64,000 nt of DNA from Rhizobium sp. N324 (GTDB lineage Bacteria > Pseudomonadota > Alphaproteobacteria > Rhizobiales > Rhizobiaceae). The DNA lies in the NCBI RefSeq assembly GCF_001664485.1, contig NZ_CP013630.1:933001-997000 (forward strand), given 5' to 3'. The notes beneath the pieces are model-generated. The model ran no database searches, was not told the origin of the DNA, and saw only the letters and a program-made list of their open reading frames with translations. Made by a program: the position numbers and the translations under genes. Each line of letters begins with the position of its first letter. Positions within the stretch are counted from its first letter, which is position 1. Shown piece by piece: positions 38,322 to 47,415 of this stretch.

Positions 38322-39641
38322 ATGAGCTCCCGGATGGCGCGCTTCGGTCTGAGCGCATACCGTCTGGCGGGAACCGTGGCCTCTCCTGTCGTCGGCCTCT
38401 ATATCACCTACCGCACGGCCAAGGGCAAGGAAGACCGGGCGCGCCGCCTGGAACGCTTCGGCTATCCGAGCGCCAATCGGCCGCAGGGCCCGCTCGTCTG
38501 GTTCCATGCCGCAAGTGTGGGCGAGACCAATGCCGTCATCCCGCTGATCCGCGAAATCCGCCGCCGCGACATCCATGTGATTTTGACCACCGGCACCATC
38601 ACCTCCGCCAGACTCGCCGCCGAGCGCCTTGGCAGCGACGCGATCCACCAATATGTGCCGCTCGACCTGAAGCCCTCGGTCAGCCGCTTCCTCGATTACT
38701 GGCAGCCTGATTGCGCCATCATCGCCGAATCCGAAATCTGGCCGGCAACGGTGCTGGAGCTCGGCCGCCGCCGCATTCCGCAGATCCTGATCAATGCCCG
38801 CATGTCGGATCGCTCCTTCGCCCGCTGGCGCCGCCGCCCGGCCATCGCCGAAGCCTTGTTCGAGAATCTCGCTCTCGTCATCGCCCAGTCGGATATCGAT
38901 GCCGAACGTTTCCGCGATCTCGGCGCCGTTCCCGTCATCACCTCCGGCAATCTGAAGGTCGATACCGACGCGCCGCCCTATGACAGCGCTGTCCTTGCCC
39001 GCTACAAGAAGCAGATCGGCGACCGCAAGACCTGGGCGGCGATCTCGACCTTCGACGGCGAGGAGAATGCCGCCGCCATCGTCCATCGGGCCCTGAGGGA
39101 GCGCGATCGTCAGCTGACGATCATCGTGCCGCGTCACCCGGAGCGCTGCGACGAGATCGAGGCGGCTCTGGTCAAGCTAGGGCTGAAGGTCGCCCGCCGC
39201 ACCCGCGACGATGTCTTGTCGGAAGATGTCGATATTTTCCTCGGCGATACGATCGGCGAAATGGGCCTCTATTTGAGACTGACGGAAATCGCCTTCGTCG
39301 GCCGCTCGCTCTTTGCCGAAGGCGGCCAGAACCCGCTGGAGCCCGCCATGCTCGGCTGCGCCGTTCTCTCCGGCGGCCATGTGCAGAATTTCCGCGAGGC
39401 CTATCAGAAGCTTGCCCGCAGCGGCAGCGCCCGCATGGTGCGCGACACCGAAATGCTGGCCAAGGGCGTGCATTACCTTTTGATCAACGACGAAGCCCGC
39501 CGCAACATGATCGACGCCGGCATCACCGCCGTGCACGAGATGCGCGGGGCGTTGACTGCGACCGTCAAGGGGCTGGAACCCTATATCAATCCGCTGACGG
39601 TGAAGGCGCGGCTGCTGCCCAAGGCCGTGGCCCAGGTCTGA
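38322..39641 (+). CDS. waaA: 3-deoxy-D-manno-octulosonic acid transferase
   Basis: Adds Kdo residues to lipid IVA at the cytoplasmic face of the inner membrane. The 439-residue GT30 protein has an N-terminal hydrophobic segment, the SVGETNAVIPLI block containing the catalytic Glu region, SEIWPATVLE, and the C-terminal FVGRSLFAEGGQNPLEPA donor-binding motif. A possible promoter TTGATC-18-GATAAT lies at about 38247. It is followed after 9 bp by a HAD gene and then lpxK. Confidence 0.96.
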   Translation: MSSRMARFGLSAYRLAGTVASPVVGLYITYRTAKGKEDRARRLERFGYPSANRPQGPLVWFHAASVGETNAVIPLIREIRRRDIHVILTTGTITSARLAAERLGSDAIHQYVPLDLKPSVSRFLDYWQPDCAIIAESEIWPATVLELGRRRIPQILINARMSDRSFARWRRRPAIAEALFENLALVIAQSDIDAERFRDLGAVPVITSGNLKVDTDAPPYDSAVLARYKKQIGDRKTWAAISTFDGEENAAAIVHRALRERDRQLTIIVPRHPERCDEIEAALVKLGLKVARRTRDDVLSEDVDIFLGDTIGEMGLYLRLTEIAFVGRSLFAEGGQNPLEPAMLGCAVLSGGHVQNFREAYQKLARSGSARMVRDTEMLAKGVHYLLINDEARRNMIDAGITAVHEMRGALTATVKGLEPYINPLTVKARLLPKAVAQV

Positions 39642-39650
39642 GGATAGAGC

Positions 39651-40373
39651 ATGGCGGCAGCGTCCGTTATCAAAGGCATTCTCTTCGACAAGGACGGCAC
39701 GCTGCTCGACTATGACGAGAGCTGGCTACCGGTAAACCGTGAGCTTGCCCGCATTGCCGCCGAAGGGGACCCACTTCTCGCCGACCGGCTGCTGTCTGCC
39801 TGCGGCATGGATCCGGTAACCGGCCATATCGTTCCCGACAGCCTGCTTGCCGCCGGCAATACCCGCCAGATTGCCGAGGGTCTGGTTGCCGCGGGCTCGA
39901 TGGTCGATGTCGGCGAACTGACACTCCGCCTCGACGACCTCTTTGCCGACGCCGCCGAATTTTCCGTGCCGGTGACCGATCTCGCCGGCTTCTTCGCGCG
40001 GCTGCATCACCGCGGCTTCAAACTCGGCGTCGCTTCCAGCGACAATGAACGCTCGATCCGCCAGACGGCGGAGCGCTTCGGTTTCGCCCACTATGTCGAT
40101 TATATCGCCGGCTACGACAGCGGTTTCGGCGTCAAGCCGGAGCCGGGCATGGTGCTCGGCTTCTGCGCCGCGACCGGTCTTTCGCCTGAGGAAGTGGCGA
40201 TGGTCGGTGATAACAATCACGATCTGCACATGGGCCTGAATGCCGGAACGGGGCTGAGGATTGCGGTGCTGACCGGCACCGGTTCGCGCGATTCGCTTGC
40301 CGCGGCCGCCGATCATGTGCTCGACGATATCACCGCCATCGAGACGCTGCTGCCGGATCTGCAGCCGGCCTAA
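39651..40373 (+). CDS. HAD-family hydrolase, phosphoglycolate-phosphatase-like
   Basis: A 240-residue HAD subfamily IA protein. Motif I is LFDKDGTLLDYD (Asp13, Asp15), motif II is GVASSDNERS, and motif IV is MVGDNNHDLHMGLNAG. The start follows waaA by 9 bp, and lpxK lies downstream after a repeat, so it belongs to the lipid A cluster. KdsC also is a HAD phosphatase, but it is shorter and lacks a cap, so this is probably not Kdo-8-phosphate phosphatase. Substrate unknown. Confidence 0.85.
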   Translation: MAAASVIKGILFDKDGTLLDYDESWLPVNRELARIAAEGDPLLADRLLSACGMDPVTGHIVPDSLLAAGNTRQIAEGLVAAGSMVDVGELTLRLDDLFADAAEFSVPVTDLAGFFARLHHRGFKLGVASSDNERSIRQTAERFGFAHYVDYIAGYDSGFGVKPEPGMVLGFCAATGLSPEEVAMVGDNNHDLHMGLNAGTGLRIAVLTGTGSRDSLAAAADHVLDDITAIETLLPDLQPA

Positions 40374-40447
40374 AGCGCGTCGCGCTTCAGGTTTTGTTTT
40401 AGGCATGTCGTGATCGCAAAACCGCGCACACTTTTGCGCGACATGCT
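40374..40447. repeat. Family-C repeat fragment
   Basis: AGCGCGTCGCGCTT followed by GGCATGTCGTGATCGCAAAACCGCGCACACTTTTGCGCGACATGC, a palindromic variant of the family-C element at 36.9 kb. Confidence 0.65.
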
Positions 40448-40557
40448 TCGGTCGGTAAAGACTTGCATTTTCATCGGTTTTGGCTTCTCAATCCGGCCTG
40501 TCGAGAAAAGCAGGGGTCTGGCCGCAACAATGGCGGGCAGGGGAGCGGGACGGCAAG

Positions 40558-41601
40558 ATGATATCCGAAGCGCCGCCGTTCTGGTGGAGGAAAGCCGATT
40601 GGCGGGCCTGGCTGCTGTTGCCGGTTTCCTTTCTCTACGGCCGCATCGCCGGCCACCGCATGGCCCATGCGCGCCGCGCCTCCGTTGCCATTCCGGTCAT
40701 CTGTATCGGCAATTTCACCGTCGGCGGCGCCGGCAAGACGCCGACGGCGCTGACCATTGCGCGCGCCGCCAAGGCGAAAGGGCTGAAACCCGGCTTTCTC
40801 AGCCGCGGTTACGGCGGCTCTCTGGATGTGACCACGATGGTCGATCCCGATCACCACCGGGCGGTTGCCGTCGGCGATGAGCCGCTGCTGCTTGCCCGGG
40901 AAGCGCTGACGGTGATTTCCCGCCGGCGCGTCGATGGGGCTCAGCGCCTGGTGGCGGAGGGCGCCGATCTCATCATCATGGACGACGGTTTCCAGAGCGC
41001 CCGGCTGGCGATCGACTATGCCCTGCTGGTGATTGACGCGACCCGCGGCCTCGGCAACGGCCACATCGTGCCCGGCGGCCCGGTGCGCGCCCCGATCCGC
41101 CAGCAGCTTCGGTCTGCGACAGCGCTGTTGAAGGTCGGCGGCGGCAATGCCGCCGACCGGATCGTCCGCATGGCGGCGCGCGCCGCAAAGCCCTATTTCA
41201 CCGCATCGCTGAAAGTGCGCGGCGACAACACGCTTGCCGGCATGAAGGTGCTCGCCTTCGCCGGCATCGCCGATCCCGCCAAATTCTTCCGCACGGTCGA
41301 ATCGCGCGGCGCCGAGATCGCCGTCGCCAAGACCTTCGGCGACCACGAGCACCTGACCGAGGAGGAGATCGACGACATCCTGACGACCGCCGAGCGTCAA
41401 GGTCTCGCGATCGTCACGACATCCAAGGATTTCGTCCGCCTCTCCGGCCATCTCGGCAAGGCGGCACAGCTCGCCGAAAAGTGCCGGGTGATCGAGGTCG
41501 ACATGGTCTTCGAGGATCACCTCGCCCCGAGCCTGATCATCGACCGGGCGATCGTCGCCTGCCGCGAGCGGCGGCTGCGGGAGATGAAGGCGAAAAGCTA
41601 A
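40558..41601 (+). CDS. lpxK: Tetraacyldisaccharide 4'-kinase
   Basis: Phosphorylates the 4' position of the lipid A disaccharide. 347 residues with an N-terminal membrane-associated helix ([15 protein letters not shown]) and a P-loop [11 protein letters not shown] (about 51-61), then [28 protein letters not shown], the LpxK signature. The start at [10 protein letters not shown] is normal for rhizobial LpxK. Together with waaA it supports a lipid A/Kdo cluster. Confidence 0.95.
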   Translation: MISEAPPFWWRKADWRAWLLLPVSFLYGRIAGHRMAHARRASVAIPVICIGNFTVGGAGKTPTALTIARAAKAKGLKPGFLSRGYGGSLDVTTMVDPDHHRAVAVGDEPLLLAREALTVISRRRVDGAQRLVAEGADLIIMDDGFQSARLAIDYALLVIDATRGLGNGHIVPGGPVRAPIRQQLRSATALLKVGGGNAADRIVRMAARAAKPYFTASLKVRGDNTLAGMKVLAFAGIADPAKFFRTVESRGAEIAVAKTFGDHEHLTEEEIDDILTTAERQGLAIVTTSKDFVRLSGHLGKAAQLAEKCRVIEVDMVFEDHLAPSLIIDRAIVACRERRLREMKAKS

Positions 41602-41688
41602 AGCGCGCAGCGCTTTTGCGGCAACGACATGCGTGAAAACAAAGAGTTAAAGCGCAAGGAGCTAAACTGAAAGATCGCGACGCGCTTA
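41602..41688. repeat. Family-C repeat fragment
   Basis: AAAGCGCGCAGCGCTTTTGCG, then CTGAAAGATCGCGACGCGCTT (41667-41687), the latter identical to 36940-36960. It reaches into the stop codon of the DUF2093 gene. Confidence 0.7.
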
Positions 41689-41916
41689 TCGCCGCTGGTT
41701 CGGCAATACGCCGGCGCGTTTGTCGGCTTCGATCGCCGAGATCACGTCGGCATAGGGTTCCTGGCGGGCGACGCTCCAGTAACGCAGCTCGTCGAGCGGG
41801 ATCTGTTTTCCGGTCATCGCACAAATGACATAGGAGCCGGGCGAGACAATCTGGAAATCGCCATCGAGATAGCGGATCTTCGCCTCGCGGTTTCCATGCC
41901 CTTCGAACAAATTCAT
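41686..41916 (-). CDS. DUF2093 protein
   Basis: A 76-residue soluble protein: MNLFEGHGNREAKIRYLDGDF, VSPGSYVICAMTGKQIPLDELRYWSVARQEPYA. This matches DUF2093, a short alphaproteobacterial family of unknown function. GGAACGGAG before the ATG supports the start at 41916. It is 68 bp downstream of mutL on the same strand and may be co-transcribed with it. Confidence 0.85.
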   Translation of the reverse strand: MNLFEGHGNREAKIRYLDGDFQIVSPGSYVICAMTGKQIPLDELRYWSVARQEPYADVISAIEADKRAGVLPNQRR

Positions 41917-41984
41917 GCGCTCCGTTCCCTGCAGCCCTATCATCCGTCTGCCATACTCCCGCAAGGGCGGCTTTTCCAGCTTTT

Positions 41985-43802
41985 TTAGCTTCTGCCGAAA
42001 AGCCGCTCGATATCGCTGAGCTTCAATTCGATATAGGTCGGCCGGCCGTGATTGCACTGACCGGAGCCGGGCGTGACTTCCATTTCTCTCAACAGCGCGT
42101 TCATTTCCTCCGGCCGCAGCCGCCGGCCGGAGCGCACCGATCCGTGGCAGGCCATGGTCGCCGCCACATATTCGAGCTTGGCCGACAGGCCCGACGCCGT
42201 GTCCCATTCGGCAATCTCGTCGGCAAGCTGGCGGATCAGGCCATGGGCGTCGACCTCGCCGAGCATCGCCGGCGTCTCACGCACGGCAATCGCCCCGGGA
42301 CCGAAACGCTCGATCGCCAGGCCAAGCTCCGAAAGCTCGGCCGCATGCTGCATCAGCCGGTCGCAATCCTCTTCCGGAATGTCGATGATCTCGGGGATGA
42401 GCAGCACCTGCGAGGCGAGCCGCTTGGAATGCAGCGCCTTGCGCATCGCCTCGAAGACCAGCCGCTCATGGGCGGCATGCTGGTCGACGATGACAAGCCC
42501 GTCCTCGGTCTGGGCGACGATATAGTTGGCGTGGATCTGGGCCCGTGCGGCGCCGAGCGGATAGCGCCCAGTTGTTTCGCCGGAGGCCGGTTCGGCTGCT
42601 GCCGGCTGCGGCGAAAACTGCGGTTCTGCCCGCGCCGTCGGCATCGACAGCCCGTCGAAGGAGGCCTGCGGCCGTTCACCGAGACCGCTTGCCGTCTGGT
42701 AGGGCCGGGAGGGCGAGGTCTCGGCAGACCATGCCGTCTGCGGCCGCTGCGCATAGGACTGAAATCCGGGACGGAAGGCGCGCAGCATGTCGCTGGCACC
42801 GGTCGTTGCCGCCCGGCTGCCGTCGCGCGCCAGGGCCTCGCGGATGGCGCCGACGATCAGGCCGCGCACCAGGCCGGGGTCGCGGAACCGAACGTCGGAT
42901 TTGGCCGGATGCACGTTGACGTCGACGAGTGCCGGATCGAGTCTGATCGACAGCACCGCCACCGGATAGCGCCCGGAGGGAATCGTCTCGGCATAGGCGC
43001 CGCGGATGGCCGACAGGATCAGCTTGTCCTGCACCGGCCGGCCATTGACGAAGGCATATTGGTGGGCGGAGTTGCCGCGGTTGAAGGTCGGCACGCCGGT
43101 AAAGCCGGTGAGCGAAATCTCCTCGCGCACGGCGTCGAGCGCAATGGCGTTGTCGCGGAAGTCCTTGCCGAGCACCTGCGCCATGCGCGCCAGATGGTCG
43201 TCGCCGGTCGCTGGAAATTCCAGCGTCGTGCGGTCCGAGCCCGACAGCACGAAGCGCACGGCGGGAAAGGCGATCGCCATGCGCTTGACGATCTCGGTGA
43301 TGGCGCCGGCCTCGGCCTTTTCGGTCTTCAGGAATTTCAGCCGGGCGGGGGTCGCGAAGAACAGGTCGCGCACTTCGACGATCGTGCCGGGATTGGCGGC
43401 GGCCGGGCGCAAATGCGCGATCTTGCCGGCATTGACGGCGATCTCGTGGCCGCCGGTGCTGTCGCGCCTCCGGCTGGCGATGCTGAGCCTGGCGACCGAG
43501 CCGATCGAGGGCAGCGCCTCGCCGCGGAAGCCGAGCGTGCGGATATCCTCGAGCGTATCCGAGAGCTTCGAGGTGCAGTGGCGCCGGACCGCCAGCTCCA
43601 GATCGGCCGCGTCCATGCCCGAGCCGTTGTCGCTGACCCGCAGCAGCGCCTTGCCGCCGCCCGATGTGGCGATCTCGATGCGCGTGGCGCCGGCATCGAG
43701 CGCGTTTTCGATCAGTTCCTTGGCGGCGCTCGCCGGCCGTTCGATGACTTCGCCGGCGGCGATCTGGTTGATGAGCGTTTCGGAAAGCTGTCTGATGGCC
43801 AT
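41985..43802 (-). CDS. mutL: DNA mismatch repair protein MutL with endonuclease motif
   Basis: GHKL ATPase that couples mismatch recognition to strand incision. The N-terminal domain has [19 protein letters not shown] and [11 protein letters not shown] Pro/Ala-rich linker (about 340-415) leads to a C-terminal dimer domain that keeps the metal-dependent endonuclease signature [12 protein letters not shown] (440-451), plus ACHGSVR (551-557) and CNHGRP (583-588). This is the nicking MutL type found where MutH is absent, unlike E. coli MutL. 605 residues, complete. Confidence 0.96.
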   Translation of the reverse strand: MAIRQLSETLINQIAAGEVIERPASAAKELIENALDAGATRIEIATSGGGKALLRVSDNGSGMDAADLELAVRRHCTSKLSDTLEDIRTLGFRGEALPSIGSVARLSIASRRRDSTGGHEIAVNAGKIAHLRPAAANPGTIVEVRDLFFATPARLKFLKTEKAEAGAITEIVKRMAIAFPAVRFVLSGSDRTTLEFPATGDDHLARMAQVLGKDFRDNAIALDAVREEISLTGFTGVPTFNRGNSAHQYAFVNGRPVQDKLILSAIRGAYAETIPSGRYPVAVLSIRLDPALVDVNVHPAKSDVRFRDPGLVRGLIVGAIREALARDGSRAATTGASDMLRAFRPGFQSYAQRPQTAWSAETSPSRPYQTASGLGERPQASFDGLSMPTARAEPQFSPQPAAAEPASGETTGRYPLGAARAQIHANYIVAQTEDGLVIVDQHAAHERLVFEAMRKALHSKRLASQVLLIPEIIDIPEEDCDRLMQHAAELSELGLAIERFGPGAIAVRETPAMLGEVDAHGLIRQLADEIAEWDTASGLSAKLEYVAATMACHGSVRSGRRLRPEEMNALLREMEVTPGSGQCNHGRPTYIELKLSDIERLFGRS

Positions 43803-43899
43803 GGGCTATTTTCGAGGATTCGCGGGGCGGAGGGAAGGGCTTTCGATATACTTCCCAAAGCGTAGTTCCGGCCTCCGCCAAATTCGGGGATAGGTAATG

Positions 43900-43915
43900 T
43901 TAAGCCGGTTTTAAC
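43900..43915. promoter_or_regulatory. Perfect CtrA-type box
   Basis: TTAA-GCCGGTT-TTAAC matches the CtrA consensus TTAA-N7-TTAAC exactly, inside a 21-bp palindrome ATGTTAA...TTAACAT (43897-43917). It is 70 bp before the PAS-REC gene and about 95 bp before mutL. Confidence 0.6.
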
Positions 43916-43985
43916 ATAAAAATGGCATTTCTATTCACATACCTCCGGAAGCTTTCGAAATCGAACAGATGTGGGACGCAATTGC

Positions 43986-45710
43986 ATGAGTGCCGGCTTC
44001 GAAAAGGCGGACCCATCATCGGAAGCCGACGGGATTTCCGCCGGGGCCGATCTGCAGACGGCGCTTTTCGATGTGGTGTGCGACAGCCTTTCGGCAGCTT
44101 TCATCATCTATGACAAGAACGATCATCTGATCTTCGCCAGCCGCCAAACGCTGGAATTCTTCCCGCTGCCGCTGGAGATGCTGAAGCCCGGCACGCGGCT
44201 TCGCGATTTCCTCGGCGCGGTCTACGACACCGGCATTCGCCAGCAATATGACGTGAAGCAGCGCGGCTCGCTCAGCCGCGAGGACTGGCTGTCGCAGAAG
44301 ATCGCCTCGCATTGGCGCGAGCGCTTCGAATCCGTCGAGCGCCACGGCACCGACAGCTGGGTCCGTTTCGCCAAACGCAGGCTGCCCGGCGGTTACGGCG
44401 TCACCATCATTTCCGATATTTCCGAGGACAAGAAGCGCGAAGAGCAATGGCGCTCGGATCTGGAACGGGTGCAGCTCACCGAGGACATTCTCGACAACCT
44501 GCCTTTCCCGCTCTTCGTCAAGGACCGCAACCTCACCTATGTCGCGGTCAACCTCGCCTTCTGCGAGAAATATCAGACGACTGCCGACGAGGTGCTCGGG
44601 CGCAAGAGCAGCGATCTTTTTTCGGAAGAGATCGCCAAGCGCTTCGAAGAGAGCGACCGTCATGTGCTGGAGACCGGCGAGATGTCCATCTCCCGCCAGC
44701 GGCAGATCTCCCGCGACGGCATCGAGCGCGACATCGTCAGCCGCAAGCACCGCATCGGCAAACCGGGCCGCTATTTCCTGGTGTCGACCATGCAGGACCT
44801 GCCGCGCGACGGCGCCGATCTCGAGGAGTTCGGCCGGGCCTCGGCGATCACGACCTCGAGCAATCAAAGCTATCGCCGCGCCTATGTGCCGGTGCCGAGC
44901 GCCGTCGAACGCCGCGAGCCGGCGGCGATGGAAGCGATCGTTCCGGAGAATTTCTCCGGCCGCAAGGTGCTGGTCGTCACCGCCGACCTCGCCGCCGAGA
45001 CCGCCGCGCTGCGGACGCTGTCGAAATACGGGTTCGAATCCTGCTCGGTCCGCGGCGAGGACGAGGAGGAGCGGTTCCTGGAAATCGCCAGCTCCTCCGG
45101 CATCTCGCTCGATCTTTTGATCATCGACAACCAGATGGGCATGCGCTGCCTCGAACTGTCAGAGCAATACGGCATCCCGGCGCTTGTCATGGACGGTTTC
45201 CAGATCGCCAACGAGCTCACCTTCCAGATCGCCCGCCACTTCAACCGCAACAGCCGCAACAGCGGCGCCGGTGCGGATACGGATTGGGAAATCAGCATTT
45301 CCGAAGACGTCGTCGGCCTGCAGGTTCTCGTTGCCGAAGACAACGATATCAACCAGATAGTTTTTTCGCAGATCCTCGAAGGCCTCGGCTATCGCCATAT
45401 GATCGCGGCGACCGGCGACGAGGCCGTGCGCCTCTGGGCCGAGCACCGGCCGCAGATCGTGCTGATGGATATTTCGCTGCCGGGCTTCAACGGCTTCGAG
45501 GCCGCCCGCCTCATCCGGCAGATGGAGGAAACCGGCGGGGGAGGCCGCACGCCGATTATCGGCGTGCTCACCCAGGCCTTCGAACGAGACCGCGCCGAAT
45601 GCGTCAAAGCGGGCATGGACGATGTCATCATGAAACCCGTCAGCCCGGATATGCTCGAGGCCGTCTTTCAGCGGCATCTGATGGATGAGGTCATGCGAGC
45701 GCGCGGCTGA
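43986..45710 (+). CDS. PAS-PAS-pseudoREC-REC signalling protein without kinase
   Basis: A 574-residue cytoplasmic signalling protein. PAS 1 covers about 25-145 and PAS 2 about 163-275 (DILDNLPFPLFVKDRNLTYVAVN). Residues 325-420 resemble a receiver that has lost its acidic pocket, and 445-565 form a good receiver: EDN (451-453), phosphoacceptor Asp495 in LMDISLPG, and Lys550 in MKPV. No HisKA, DHp or HATPase domain is present, so a separate kinase must phosphorylate it. The CtrA box upstream suggests a cell-cycle link. The GGDEF-EAL gene follows after about 180 bp on the same strand. Confidence 0.85.
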   Translation: MSAGFEKADPSSEADGISAGADLQTALFDVVCDSLSAAFIIYDKNDHLIFASRQTLEFFPLPLEMLKPGTRLRDFLGAVYDTGIRQQYDVKQRGSLSREDWLSQKIASHWRERFESVERHGTDSWVRFAKRRLPGGYGVTIISDISEDKKREEQWRSDLERVQLTEDILDNLPFPLFVKDRNLTYVAVNLAFCEKYQTTADEVLGRKSSDLFSEEIAKRFEESDRHVLETGEMSISRQRQISRDGIERDIVSRKHRIGKPGRYFLVSTMQDLPRDGADLEEFGRASAITTSSNQSYRRAYVPVPSAVERREPAAMEAIVPENFSGRKVLVVTADLAAETAALRTLSKYGFESCSVRGEDEEERFLEIASSSGISLDLLIIDNQMGMRCLELSEQYGIPALVMDGFQIANELTFQIARHFNRNSRNSGAGADTDWEISISEDVVGLQVLVAEDNDINQIVFSQILEGLGYRHMIAATGDEAVRLWAEHRPQIVLMDISLPGFNGFEAARLIRQMEETGGGGRTPIIGVLTQAFERDRAECVKAGMDDVIMKPVSPDMLEAVFQRHLMDEVMRARG

Positions 45711-45713
45711 TGC

Positions 45714-45760
45714 ATCTCAGGGCATGTAAAGCGTTTCCAGGCTAAGGGCCTGCATAAAAA
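45714..45760. repeat. Possible family-C repeat remnant
   Basis: CATCTCAGGGCATGTAAAGCGTTTCCAGG, followed by CATAAAAACAAAG, resembles the fragments at 40.4 and 41.6 kb. Short and weak. Confidence 0.35.
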
Positions 45761-45892
45761 CAAAGAAATTTGGCCGGACCGCCCGTCAACTCCTGGATTC
45801 TGGGGTGGTTCGACGCCAATGCAAGCTGATTTACTATCAAATTGTTAAGACATGCCGGTCATTCTTTGCATGGCGCGGGAAAGCTCGGGTGG

Positions 45893-47257
45893 ATGATGAA
45901 ATCGGCGGACATGGCTTTCTTGACCGTCGGTCAGAATGAGCTTCAGGCAATGGCCTATACCGATCCGCTGACCGGATTGGGAAACCGCAATCGCATGCGG
46001 GAAAAGGTCCTGCAGATCTCGTCCGAGCGCGCCAGCGATCCGGCCCCCTTCACCATCGGTATCGCCAATCTCGACAGTTTCAAGCCGATCAACGATCTCT
46101 TCGGCTCCACCGCCGGCGATGAAATCCTCTGCCAGGTCGCCCATCGCCTCAGAGCCTGCATCCCGGATGGCGCGCTGGTTACCCGCCATGACGGCGATGA
46201 ATTCGCCTTCGTGCTGCCGTTGATTTTCGAGCGGGCGAGTGCCGAGAAATTCGGCCAGATGATCCGCGAAGTGCTGTCGGCTCCCTATGACCTCGGCGAC
46301 CGCAACGTCCGTCTCTCCGCCTCGCTCGGCTTTGCCATCTACCCGTTCGCCGGAGAAGATTGCGAGGAATTGCTGAAGAGCGCCGAAACCGCCCTCTACC
46401 GCTCCAAGCGCCGCGGCCGCGGCCAGATCACCGTCTATTCGCGCGAGATCGCCCAGGAAATGAAACGCGCGACGCAACTGGAGCAGGCGCTCAGAAACGC
46501 CATCATATCAGACGCGATCGACGTGCATTTCCAGCCGATCGTCTCGCTCTCCAATAATCAGGTCGTCGGCTTCGAGGCGCTTGCCCGCTGGAACGATCCC
46601 GATCTGGGCTTCGTCTCGCCCGGCGTCTTCGTGCCGCTCGCCGAAGAGCGCGGCTTCATCGATGCGCTGTCGGAAGCGCTGCTGCGCAAGGCGGCGGAAG
46701 CCGCCCTCTCCTGGCCGCGCGAACTCTTCCTGTCGTTCAATCTCTCGTCGGCCCAGTTGATGGATCCGGGCACCAGCGGCAGCGTCCTGTCGATCCTCGG
46801 CCGCGTCGGCTTCGATCCGCATCGCCTGGAACTTGAAATTACCGAGACGGCGGTGATGAGCTCGGCCGATACCGCCCACCGCATCATCGCCGACCTGCGC
46901 GCCGCCGGCGTGCGCATTTCGCTCGACGATTTCGGCACCGGCCAGTCGAGCCTCGGGCGCCTGCGCGACTTCATCTTCGACAAGATCAAGATCGATCGTG
47001 CCTTCGTCTCCCGAATCAATTCCGACCGTGCCTCCGAACACATCATCAAGGCGATCCTGACCATGTGCGACGGCCTGGAACTGGAAGTGGTGGCTGAGGG
47101 CATCGAGGATTATGCCGAGGCGGTGAAGCTGCGCACGCTCGGCTGCGGCATGGGTCAGGGCTATCACTTCGGCCGCCCGGCCGACGGCATCGCCACGCTG
47201 CGTTTCCTGCACGAGAATTACTACGATCCAGCGATGGTGGAGCGTGTCAGCGCATAG
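45893..47257 (+). CDS. GGDEF-EAL cyclic-di-GMP protein
   Basis: A 454-residue cytoplasmic protein. The GGDEF domain (about 15-180) has DGDEF at 100-104 in place of GGDEF, with the Mg-binding Asp61 region (NLDSFKPIND) kept, so cyclase activity is doubtful. The EAL domain (about 195-450) is intact: EAL 228-230, DDFGTGQSSL 345-354, KIDR, AEGIE and GQGYHFGRP, predicting an active phosphodiesterase. The start has two neighbouring ATG codons at 45893/45896. It has no membrane or sensory segment of its own and may take its signal from the upstream PAS-REC protein (inference). Confidence 0.9.
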   Translation: MMKSADMAFLTVGQNELQAMAYTDPLTGLGNRNRMREKVLQISSERASDPAPFTIGIANLDSFKPINDLFGSTAGDEILCQVAHRLRACIPDGALVTRHDGDEFAFVLPLIFERASAEKFGQMIREVLSAPYDLGDRNVRLSASLGFAIYPFAGEDCEELLKSAETALYRSKRRGRGQITVYSREIAQEMKRATQLEQALRNAIISDAIDVHFQPIVSLSNNQVVGFEALARWNDPDLGFVSPGVFVPLAEERGFIDALSEALLRKAAEAALSWPRELFLSFNLSSAQLMDPGTSGSVLSILGRVGFDPHRLELEITETAVMSSADTAHRIIADLRAAGVRISLDDFGTGQSSLGRLRDFIFDKIKIDRAFVSRINSDRASEHIIKAILTMCDGLELEVVAEGIEDYAEAVKLRTLGCGMGQGYHFGRPADGIATLRFLHENYYDPAMVERVSA

Positions 47258-47260
47258 AGG

Positions 47261-47300
47261 CAGTGATGCCGCAGAGCGTGAGCGGTTTACATCATGCTCT
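47261..47300. repeat. Possible family-C repeat remnant
   Basis: GCAGTGATGCCGCAGAGCGTGAGCGGTTTACATCATGCT resembles the AGCATGATGCCG...CATCATGCT element at 36.9 kb, with changed internal bases. Confidence 0.4.
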
Positions 47301-47314
47301 GGCCAATGGTGCGG

Positions 47315-47346
47315 CAAAAAACGATGGCGCCCCTAGGAGCGCCATC
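47315..47346 (-). terminator. Rho-independent terminator of the PRC-barrel gene
   Basis: Stem CGATGGCGC (47321-47329) with GCGCCATCG (47338-47346), then TTTTTT on the minus strand, 70 bp after the gene. Confidence 0.85.
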
Positions 47347-47415
47347 GCCTACGCTATACTACCGCGCGGTTTGCTTGGCCCCAGCCTGGTTGGCGCCAAT
47401 TGATTTCAGCTCTGC

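Noticed and set aside
45031..45041. GGTTCGAATCC, a tRNA T-loop look-alike
   Set aside because: It encodes GFES in the PAS-REC gene, and no acceptor, anticodon or D-arm folds around it on either strand.
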